64,000 nt of DNA from positions 40,155,961 through 40,219,960 of the forward strand of contig CM055101.1 in assembly GCA_029204225.1 (NCBI GenBank), written 5' to 3'. Numbering within the stretch: position 1 is the first letter of the stretch; the number at the start of each line of letters is the position of its first letter. Shown here piece by piece: positions 24,001 to 36,000 of this stretch. This DNA is from Diphasiastrum complanatum. Its lineage: Eukaryota > Streptophyta > Lycopodiopsida > Lycopodiales > Lycopodiaceae. The position numbers were made by a program, and so were the translations under genes. Under the pieces are notes generated by a model that saw only the letters and a program-made list of their open reading frames with translations, searched no databases and had not been told where the DNA came from.

Positions 24001-27000
24001 CATGGAAAGCTTTTGAAGAAGCCTTCCTAAGAGAATTCCTACCTGAAAATGAGCTTGATAGAGCCTGGGAAGCCTGGGAAAGAACAGTTTTGGACAAGTC
24101 CCTCATCCAATATATCTCAGAGTATCGAGAAGCAATTTTAAAGATTAAAAATATGGATGATTATCAGAAAATCAGGGGATTTGTCCGTGGCCTCAAAGAT
24201 GAATATAAAGTAGAGGTCCAGAGAAACTCGCCTACTACCCTTGAGCAAGCTCTCAGATATGCTCAAATCTATGATGATTTAGTGGGTAGGAAGAGGGCGA
24301 GACAGCAGCCCCTTTCTGAGCAGCCTCTTCAGAAAGACTTTCATTTCAAAAAGAAATTTTTAAAAAGAAAGAAAGAAGAAAAATTTAAAAGTGAAGCTTT
24401 AGAGGATTATAGGCAGCAGGTTCTATATGAATGTCATGACAATCCTAGTGCGGGACACCCAGGCATATAGAAGACCTATGAGCTTCTTCGTAGGCAATTT
24501 TTCTGGCCCAGTATGAAAAAGGACGTCCACCAGTGTGTAACCAGTTGCCAGAAATGTCAAGTAAACAAAGCAGAGCGTTTAAAGGCAGGAGGGTTGTTGC
24601 AGCCCTTAGAAATACCAGCTGGTAAATGGGAGAGTATCTCCATGGATTTTATAGTAGACTTGCCTAAAATTCAAAAGGGTAATGACGCTATATGGGTCAC
24701 AGTTGACCGTCTGACCAAAATGGCTCATTTCATTCCGACCAAAACAACCGTTAGAGCTCCAGAGTTAGCGAGGTTGTTTGTAGACGGGCTATTTAAATTG
24801 TACGGTCTACCTTCCGGCATAGTCAGCGACCGGGACAGTAAGTTTACTGGAAATTTTTGGAGGGCAGTATTCCATCATCTCCATACTAAACTTAATATGA
24901 GTACGACCGACCATCCACAGACGGACGGTCAAACAAAGAGGGTAAATCAGGTGCTGGAGGATATGCTTCGTGCATACGTCAGCAAGAAGCAGACTAACTG
25001 GGAGGAGTATCTCTCAATGTTAGAGTTTGCTTACAACAGTACCAAACATTCAACTACGGGATACAGCCCATTTATGCTGATGTACGGTTTTCAGCCACGC
25101 TCAGCCACAGCTGTAGGGTTTAAACAAGAAAAAGTTGAAGCAGCCAGAAACTTTTTAGAGGACCTAAACCATATGATAGAACATGCTAAGCGTAGCATCA
25201 GGCAGTCCCAGGATCGAGCCAGGCATTATGCAGATCCGCACAGATGGGATGTGCAGTTCTCTGCTGGTGAGAAAGTCTACTTGAGAGTCCCAGTCGACTC
25301 TAAAACCCACAAATCAGGAGTGTGTGCTAAGTTGTCTCCAAGGTATTGTCATCCCTTTACCATCAGTAGGAGACTAGGCGAGGTCACCTATGAACTAGAA
25401 CTCCCACACAGTAGTAAGGTTTTTTCAGTCTTTCATGTAAGTCAGTTACGAAAAGCCTTAGCCAGATCAGAAAATTTGGTAGGGGACAGTGTTCTAGTTC
25501 TCCCATTGGATCCTCAGCAACCTCCACATGAACCAGAGGAGATTCTTGACAGTAGAGAGACGCAGACTCATCATACTCTATACCGAGAATATCTGGTTAA
25601 GTGGAATGATCAGCCTGTTGAGAATGCCACTTGGGAAAAAGGCAGCGACCTTCGCAAGATTTTTCCAGACTTTGTCTTAGAGGACCAAGACGGTTCTTAA
25701 GGGGGAGGGAGTGTTACGAGCTCGTGACCAGTGCCGAACCCTAGAGAACACAGATAGGTCAGATACCACGGTCAGGGTCGTGTCCAACGTACACGACCAA
25801 CAGGGCAAGACAGTGTGAGTAGTGTGCCCCAGCGCAGTCCATAGCCATGGCGGGCGTAACACAGTCTAGGGACCCTGTCAGCAGGATAGGGCCCCCAGTT
25901 GGGTCTCGACGTGCAGTCGGCCACGTCAGTGACACGTGGCCGACACTTGGCAGTTGCATGCTACCAGTCCTCACACTGGGCTAGGAGGGGCTTACTCTAT
26001 ATTAGGGAGTAGGCAAGGTTGGGTGGATCAGTTAGTGTTTGCCCTATTGTGGTGTTAGGATCTATTACAACGACTACAACAAGATGTAAGGGAGTATGTC
26101 TAGCATTGCATGGCTTGTCAGGTGAACAAGGCCAAGAGTAAGTCCTCATGGATTGTTACATCCACTTGAGGTACCTACGAGTCTGATACCAATTGGCACA
26201 AACCTTGCTCCCCATGCTCGTGAAACCAAAGGCTCATGTGTGGAATGAACCTCCCACCCCCTCAATTTCCTTTACCTACTATTCATGTCACCTGATGTCA
26301 GACTCCTTCCTACCTGAACTTCAAAACTTCATCACATGAAATGGTTTTTACAAAAACTCAACCAAATCTCAGATTTATACTATCACTAAACATGTACAAA
26401 GCATCATGATACATCAACCTAAAACATGAAAGACAGGATGCATTTTACAAGTTTCAGGTAAAGCTAATTTATATGCAACATCACTTATGATGCAGGGATA
26501 GCTTGTAACATTTTCCCGGCCTTACGGTTTTAGAGTCCTTTGGTATTCGGAGAAATGCCATGTCCCCTTCCTCAAACTCTCTTGGTGTGCTCTGATCAAC
26601 AAAAGACTTAGCTCGATCCATCGCCTGTCTTCTGTTTCCTTTTGCTAACTCCAACATTTCACTCGTTTGAGTTTGAAATTCAGCCGCACTAGGCACTTTT
26701 TGAGGAATTCCTATCGTAACAGGACTAGCAAGGTTAAAACCATAGTTCAACTCAAAAGGACTCATCTTTGTGGTAACATTCTTCTTATCATCATAAGCAA
26801 ACTCCATCAGTGGCAAATATTTCTCCCTTCTTATCTATAATTATTAAAGTGTGAAGCGTAACCCCAATCACTTGGTTCAATCACTCAGTTTGGCACATAC
26901 AGATTTATCCACCAATTTAGGAGCCTTGATGTTAGTAATTGTTGGTCAAACAAGCTTTCTTTATAGAATCAAGAAGACCACTCATCATTGAGAATGACAA

Positions 27001-30000
27001 CAAATAAAACATTTGTGAAGAGGCATCCACCACCTTATTGTGGCTATTGAATTTATAGGTGATTTCCATAAAAAAAATTTAAATAAGCTTGCCCAATGAG
27101 CTTTCCAACCTTTTAAATTAGGATTTTCACATAAATACTTCAACGTATCGTGATTCTAAAAAGCAACAATCTTAGAACCACATAAGTACTGAGGCCATGC
27201 CTTTAGAGCATAAATATTATCATGCAGCTCCTTATTAGGAATTGCGAGTTCATGTGAGATTTCTCAAGGTTTTCTCTCCAAAAGGCTACCGACCGACCAT
27301 CCCGGCTCAACATAGAACCCACAACCGTGGTAAAACTGGTGCACTTGGAACCACTATTTGCAACAGAGGGGTAATAGCAATCTCATGCTTGAGTAGATCA
27401 AAAGCCTCTTGCTAATGGCCTCCAAATTATTTTTGAGCACTCCATTCTCAGACCCTTGTTTTGTGACATTTGTCAAAGGAGTTGAAATGTGTGAATATCC
27501 CTTGTTGAGACATTAATGATAGCAAATGAGGAACTCTACTTGAGAACATAATTTGAATATAAATATCTGAGGCTCAAGCTCTACCTGAGCAATAGTAGGA
27601 GAGATCTCCAAAATAACAAGCTAAACGAGGAACCTTAGTGGCTATTTATACTAATCAAAGGCTAACTCCCTTCAATTAACTGGAGGGAAATATGGAAATT
27701 CAAATATTACGGCCCCAATTAGGCAAGAAGCAGGAGCAACTGGCTAGGGAGGACAACATAGTATATAGAAATAAGTTGATGTTGGAACTCACTCAAGGCA
27801 CTCTAATAGCCCAAGAATGCCAGAATGAAGTGTCGATGTGCAGGACCCCAACAGGTAAGATATCCAAAGCTAGTCGAATAGCCCATGAATATCCTAAGAA
27901 AAGGACATCTCGACAACCATAGTACCAACATGGGAACATCAATAAAGGCCAAGCAGTATGCAACAACCAGAATGCTAGGAAACTTGAAGCATAAGTAAAT
28001 CATCCTGATAATCAATAACTGGAATGGACACCTATACAGCAACCCAAGGTGGATCCATATGGCCCATGAATATAATGCAACAACATTGCAAGGTATCCGC
28101 AAGGCCCATGAACATATAATATCATCACGCCAAGGGATCCGTAATGCCCATGGATACAAAAGAGCATCATACCAAGGTATCCGTAATGTCCATGAATGTA
28201 AAGCATCACTTAGAAAAACATGATCCATAATTGTAGCAGTAGCAAACCTAGGCATAGTAGTAGAAGCACCAACTAAGGGGTTGACACATGCCAAGCAAGT
28301 CGTAAAGACCAGAAATGCCAAGCAGCAAGAGGGACATGTGTGCTCAAGGACCATGGAAGTGGAGTAGGAGATAGGGATCAGGACAACAAAGTACAGAAGC
28401 ACAATGAGCAATAGAACTAAGTGGGGAAGGGACTGGGAATGAAGAATGGGTAGGAACACAAGCATGTCATGGGGACCCTAGAAGGTCAAACGATAGAATG
28501 AAAAAACTGGACTAGAAATGAAGAATGGGTAGGAATAGGGGGTATCATAGAGTCCCCATAAGGTTGAACAATAGAAGGAAAAGACTGGATGAGAAATCAA
28601 GAAGGGGAAGGATTATAATGTGGTTCTCGAGAGGAGGCAATCACTGAAAGAGCGAGAGCTTGTCTATTGCAACAGTTGAAACTGCTGAATAAGAAAGTCG
28701 ATACCAGAAGGCTGAGGGGTTCCGTCCAACTGAGAAGCAGATGCAAAGCCACAAGCCATTCTGGAAGTAATATGGAAGAAGCACAAACCTTGAGGGACAG
28801 GATAGAATCATCACCCCAGTGTAGGCTCTATGTACAGTGACAACAAAAGGCCTACAAAAAAGTCCAATGGATAGCCAAGGAAGCACACTAAAAAGAGGGC
28901 AAAAATGACAGCTAAATAAGGTAAGAAAAAGCACTAAAGAATCAACTGAGAAAATGAGCTGGAACTGTGCTCGAAATCATTGGAAATGGGCACTGAACTC
29001 TGCAGAATAGGTGCTGGAACAGCCGCGAAAGATGCTGAAAAATGGGCGCTAGAAATGCTGCCAAATAAGCTCAGAAAATGCATTGCAAATGTGCTAGAAA
29101 CTGCTGAAAATGGACAATGAAATATGCAAAAATGGGTATGTAGTGCAACAGCCAAAGAGTGGGCCAAACTGCGGCCAAATGGGGCTGAAAAATCTGTAAA
29201 AGACTGGCCACAATTGCTGCCAGATGTGGCTAGAGAATCTGCAAAAAATATGCAAAAACTGCCACCAAATAGGAGGCTAAATTCTGCTGGAACTACTGCC
29301 AAAATAGCTGCTAAATTGCCACCAAATGTAGCAGAGATCTGCGGGGACTGCCGCCATAAATCCGCTAATCTAATTATTCTATTTTTTGCAAAACGTTTTT
29401 TTTTTTAATTCAACACTAGGTCCTCTCATAATGTGTTGATTCAACTTTGGTACGGAAGTCAGGTGTGAGCACTCAACCATCCCAACACCAGTACACAGTG
29501 GCGGTTTGATGTGGCGTTGGGCATTTGTTGGCACACAACGTGAAAGCCACACATAGCCCGTGATACTCATGTGTATAAGTTTCAGTTTGATGGTACGATT
29601 CATTCCCTCCGTGGTGAGCAAGATGTGCCTCTTGAACCACTTGTTTCAGCTATGCATTTGCATAGGTTCCATTGTAGAGTACATGTGTGTTTGATTTCTA
29701 CTGGATATGTCTATTATTACTAGTTAGAGTAGCATGTAGTGGGCGAAAAAAAATATTGTTGCCAATATGGATCAGAAGATTAGGAGGGACTTTTCAAATG
29801 TGTTCATAGATCCATTTGTTTTGCCTACTAAAAGGAATGTTGAACATAAGATTGAGCTAATGCCTGGATCTTGCCTTGTCAATAGACGTCCTTCTACAAT
29901 GAGTCTTAAGGAGGATTAGGAAAAGGAGACAGATAGTTGATGATTATCTGGCCAACGAGCAAATATGACCTAGTTATTCCCATTTTGCCTCTCCGATCAT

Positions 30001-33000
30001 TCTTGTAAAGAAGGAAGGATCATGGCGTATGCATGTGGATTATCGAGGTTGTTTTTATTCTTTTTTTTCTTGTTTTTTGGTGAAATCAGCTGCTAAGTTT
30101 ACTGGAAGTATTGCTGCCAACTATTCACTAAAGCTGCCACCAAAGATAGCGAAAAAACAGCCATTGAAAATTCCAACTAGAAAAGTAATTTGATATCAAG
30201 TTATGAACACAATAGTACAGATATGGCATCATATCATAAACAGTAGACATTAATAATAGCAAATGAGGCTCTCTACCTAACAACATAATTTGAATATAAA
30301 AAATATCTGAGGCTAAAGCTCTACCTAAGCAATAGTAGGAGAGATCTCCAAAATAACAAGCTATCAAATGAGGAGCCTTAGTAGTGGCTATTTATATGAA
30401 GGAGCAGACTCTCAGCCTCCAGGGTGCTATACAGATGGCTCTCTATTATGAAGACGGAAGGAGGGCTGGTGAACCAGCTGTTGTGCCTCGGGGGGATTTC
30501 AACCTTGGGGTAGAAATAAGTTTAAAAGGTTTGAAGGTCGATTTGTGAAAAGGGGTTGGCACGGCAAAGGGCAAAGATATGGGACGCCCAATGTCCAAGG
30601 GGTTGGCCAACACCCTATGATCATATCGCCACTATCTCAGCAAGACCAGGAGTGTGCCAAGCGAGAGAAGCTGTGCTTATAGAATCCAATGCGGACAACA
30701 TATTACTTGCAAGTGGAGCAAGCTCAAGCACCAATGTGCATTGAGGAGATGGAGCAAGATGAACCACCGCGAACTCCTCATCTTACTAATGTGTCGATGA
30801 CTCGTCCCCATGCCACAATTATTAAAAGTGGCGGTATTTTTTATTTGTTATGAGTGGACAATTGTGTGGTAGGAATCTGTTAGTACTATTTGACACTGGG
30901 TCCTCACATAACGTTCTTAATTCGACTCTAATTAAAAGGTTGAATGTGAGCACACAACCATCCTCATACTGGTACACAGTTGAAATGGTTGATGGAAAGA
31001 GTACTGAGGTGTGGGATTCTAGGGTTGTGGGTATGCCATTGACCATTCAGAGTTACACCAAGAAGTTGGATTTTGAGACAATGCGTTTGGCACGTTTTGA
31101 TGTGGTACTTGGGAAATGTTGCACGCTGCACGAAAGCCCTACATCGCTTGGGATACTCATGTGTATGAGTTCCAATATGATGGTAGGACCCATACCCTGC
31201 AAGGTGAGCCGGATGTGCCCACATGACCTTTGATCACGGCGACACAATTGCGTAAGGTTCACAATAAGTACTTGTATGTATGTTTCTTGTTTGATATACT
31301 ACATGTGAAACTTATATGTGGCAAGAACAAACTAAACTTTCTTCTTACTTGGCTTGTACCTACACACTTGATAGCATTAAGAAGCTTCCTTGGATTGGTT
31401 GTGTTTTATCATAAAGGTGTGAAGAATTATTTACGTGTGGCTGCACCATTGACCGATATGTTACAGAAAAATAAATGGAAAGAATCGACGGAAGTTCAGC
31501 AACAAAGTTTTGATGCTTTGAAACAAGTCGTCGCTGACTTTGTCACATTGAAATTGTTGACAGAGACGGATGTGAGTGATATCGTCATCGGGGCAGTTCT
31601 AATGCAAGAGCATAGGTGTAATAGATCCTAACACCACAGTAGGGCAAACACTAACTGATCCACCCAACCTTGCCTACTCCCTGATATAGAGTAAGCCCCT
31701 CCTAGCCCAGTGTGAGGACTGGTAGCATGCAACTGCCAAGTGTCGGCCACGTGTCACTGACGTGGCCGACTGCACGTCGGGACCCAACTGGGGGCCTTGT
31801 CCTGCTGACAGGGTCCCTAGGCTGTGTTAGGCCCGCCATGGCTATGGACCGTGCTGGGCACACTACTCACACTGTCTTGCCCTATTGGTCGTGTACGCTG
31901 GACACGTCCCTGACTATGGTATCTGACCGATCTATGTTCTCTAGGGTTCGGCACTGGTCACGAGCTCGTAACACTCCCTCCCCCTTAAGAACCGTCTTGG
32001 TCCTCTAAGACAAAGTCTGGAAAAATCTTGCGAAGGATGCTGCCTCTTTCCCAAGTGGCATTCTCAACAGGCTGATCATTCCACTTGACCAGATATTCTC
32101 GGTATAGAGTATGACGAGTCTGCGTCTCTCTACTATCAAGAATCTCCTCATGACTATGATCAAAGAAGTTATTAAAGAAGAAAAATGGGAAAAAGCAATT
32201 TAAGAAGAATATAACTTAATAGTGAAATGACTTGGGAGTTACTAAAGCTACCGAAGGGTAAGAAACTCATTCGATACTAATGAGTGTCCAAATTAATAAC
32301 AAGAAGTTTTTGGTTTAGTCTTGTTTCTTGGTCATAGTAATAAGCTATCGGTCCCTAATTTGTTTAGAAACATTGATGACCTGTTAAAATTGTGATACGA
32401 ATTGCAAACATTGGTTTTAGTATTTGCCATGCTTGTTCTGATTTCTTGGCCCTCCAAGATTTATAATTAGAGTCTACCAACCGGTGGAAACTACTTTGTA
32501 CGAGCTTACATGAGAAATGATTGCTTTGATATTATTTAGGAAAATGAAGATGAAAGTATGCAACATTGATCTTATAGGCCTATAGCATAATGACAAGATG
32601 ATACACAAATGAGAACAAGGTATAACAGAAAGTAAAAGATAAGATTCTCCTATATATGAAATAACAAATAAAAAGGATCTTAAGAAGGTAGAATTTCCCA
32701 CAGCCAATATAGATGCACAATGTGCCAATATGCTATCCTAAGCCACCATGCACTATGATAAGTAGCATGGGTATCTATCGGCATCCTCCCCAAATCCTTA
32801 CTAGAGGAGGTCGGTGGTAGGCCCATCGCACTAGTGAGGGACCAAGCAGATCCTCCACTAACCTATCTATATAGGAAGCACCCTAGGTAAAAGGTAATTA
32901 TGCCCTGCTTTTTATGTTTTCATTAACTATGATGGACACACAGATTCTACCCTTTACAAGTATAAAGTACAAAATAGACAATACACTTATAACATGTAAA

Positions 33001-36000
33001 GCCTATTAAATAGCTCTATTGTTTACTCTATACCCACATTGTACATGCATGCAACTAATAATGCCATAAGAATGGGCATAAATACCATCATCATCATAAC
33101 GGTGTAGCTAATTAATTGTTGAACATATTTTAGAATGTCATACCAAGGGCACAAATGACTGTCTATATCCTTAAAAATCTTATTCTTGAAACATTTGGGT
33201 TATCAATACATCCTTGTTCTTTGGTTTAGTCAAAACTGAGAGTTATCTCAATATAGTTGTTTCAAAGATCGCTTTTATTCAATCCAATGTGAGTTATTGT
33301 TTTTTTCTTCAATTATACATTTTGATAGTTACATCACACTTACACCCCAAGAAATCTCTCCTAAGCCCTAAAACAAAAGTATGTAGTTATTGATTCACTC
33401 CTCATGTCTTGATAGGTTGTGGAGGCTATTAACAGGACTCCGCAAGAGCTTAGGCCATCTGTGCTGGTTAGTGCGACAGCTGTGGGGTATTATGGTAAGT
33501 CCATACTCTTTAGAAGATAAATCTTCTTATTTAGGGTACAGTGCAAGCCTTAGGTTGATCATGATTCAAAATTCACATCCTCTCAAATCTTTCAATGAAA
33601 ATATCCATCGCACACGAGCAGATAGACTCTACTACTTATATGAAATAATCATCAAAGGTAATAAAGTAAATTTTTTGCAATAAAATAGGAGTTTCACAAG
33701 TGGACTTCCAAATAAGTACAGCCAAAAGTGACTTTTCATTTAAGAATATATGATTTTAGGGATTGTAGTGTATTGACAAGATTTGTAAAATCTAACAAAG
33801 CGAAATGATAACAATCAAAATCTTATAATCAAAATTCTGTTGATCTAAGTTGAAAATGGCCGCGTTGATCAATCTTACTATTACACATAAAAATTAAGTC
33901 AAGAATGACTTCGAAGCCACTTATCGAATTTTACACTTTGTGTCACACCTCATTGAAAACTCCAATTTCTTAGCATCATACTAGACCTTCACTTGTATTA
34001 CACTAGACAACCACAATCTTCTTTTCCTGAGATCCTTGATCCTTGATCTCACCAAGCTATTGCTCCTTTGGTGATTATGCTAGAAGGTGCCTATTGGCAA
34101 TACAGTTATTTTCCAAGATCAGTCACATTTTTATGCTCAAAGTATCTTTCACTGTATTAATCAAGAGGTAGGTTTATAGCCATTTACAAAGAGCAAGAGT
34201 TTATTTCTAGTCTATACCCAACCTACTACAAAGAGGAATATGTAGTGTCACTCTCAAATTCATTCCCACTTTTTGGCCTTGCCCTTTTCGTTCTTCTTAC
34301 GATGCTTGCTCTTATTTTGCTTCTTGGCCTTGTCTATGCGAGCTTGCATGAACGTCCTTCTTTGTCGCCTTCACCCAAAGTGGACTCCATCCTCTTGTTT
34401 GATCAAACAACTTTCTCCACAGCTTGAGGATCGAAAACCTCCAACCGAATCTTCTTGTGAATATTATTGAGTCTATAAATGATTGGGAAATTGCTCTATG
34501 AGCCTATCAATTACAGCCCTAGCTGTGACTGCAATCACCTCAACCTATTTTTAAGAAGATGAAAAAACCCTGAATGCATTACTTCGTTTTGTATAGTCGC
34601 TGGCAATTCAAGAGTACGATTATAAATTCCCTAAAGTTCCATACTTGTTGAGTGTGCACTTTTGCACACAGCTCCTTAACTTAGCTAATTCAAGAAAACT
34701 TCCTTCAACTTTGCCCATGTATTCACTGAAGGAACATTGTCAAAAACCCTCTATTGACCTAAACCCTGACCACCACTTTTGAGCCAAACCTCTAAAACTT
34801 TTTCTAGCAAAAGGAACTCTCACCTCATCATCTTTTCCTTGTGAATGAATCATTGAGTCCAATTGCACCATCCACGCCATAGTGAACTCTATCCTTCTTT
34901 TTCCATGGAAGTCTCGTATTGTTAGGCAACCTTAAGAAGTTAATTTCTCTATGGATAACTATAGCACACCTGCAAAACGAGGGGAAACATTAGTGGAAGT
35001 AGTCGTTGGAGTAGAGTTGGATCCTGATTCCCCCAAAGCTTGCTCAATCTTCTAGAAAACATTCTTTGTAGTATCTTCCAACTCTTGGAATTTTTCAAAC
35101 ATCGCTTCCTCCAAAGAACAAGGCCTGTTGTTTGATCATGTTGCACCATGATCACTTATTTCACCTTACGTCATATATAGATGGGCTCAAGCTGATCAAT
35201 TGACATATGTAGTGGCAATGGTACATCATAATTGGTCGCATAATGAGAAAGTGATTAGATCTAGCATGTCTTGGTGACTCTGTAATTTTGAATCCTCAAC
35301 ACAATTACAATTGTCAACACAAAGCTCCAGATTCATCAATATAGCTTTGATACCTTTTAACAACCCATCACATGTTATTAGAAAATACCATAGAGGTTTT
35401 TGTGGAAATAAATACAAATAACATGAACAACCATGACGTTTCCCTTTTACCACCCAAACATAGACACATGCAAGTGGTACATTCCGTAACCAGCACATGC
35501 AAAGCCAAGAAAGGCACATGCATATAAATGCATGACTACACCCATCACCCCCAAAGTTGCCCTTATCTCATTTTACTAATCAATATAGAGCTAAACAATA
35601 TATGACAAAATAATAAATCATTAAGTGTTCTAAATGAGAAGCATAACTTTTGACTAATAATATCCTAGTTGTGCTAATAATAAGTTATTCTAACTACGTT
35701 GAGCTCTTCAAACATTTTCTATCTTCAATTGATTCTCATAGCTCTTTTGATTCGCTATTGTGGCCCAAATGCTCATAACGTCCTCTTTGAGTCATTTGCA
35801 TCTCTTAACTGTCTATTTTTGGTTCTACTCTAGACATCCAAATCACACTCATAAGTTGTAGACACCTAGGGTCCATGTATCTACATGGTACCCTTGAATT
35901 GCAAGTCTCAAAAGCCTAAATGGTTTTCTCAATCTTCAATGGGCCTTTGGCCAAGGTATCTTTCCACACATCGGCAGGGGATAAAATGTAGGTGGACAGG

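Larger units (their letters stand above)
22269..26069 (+). mobile_element. Chromodomain Ty3/gypsy LTR retrotransposon, internally deleted, with 5 bp TSD
   Basis: A complete structure: target duplication ACGAC (22264-22268 and 26070-26074), 358 bp LTRs at 22269-22626 and 25712-26069, a PBS TGGTATCAGAGCC just after the 5' LTR, and a purine tract AAGGGGGAGGGA before the 3' LTR. The interior codes for gag and integrase in a single phase with three stops and no protease, RT or RNaseH. It landed in an older gypsy integrase copy, splitting it after codons for a W-P-R motif. Confidence 0.95.

Noticed and set aside
27803-28465. 220-codon minus-strand frame, hydrophobic, considered as a membrane protein gene
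   Set aside because: Composition reflects a biased LTR/gag-debris region with repeated GGCCCATG phrases; no family motif, and it overlaps the decayed gypsy element.
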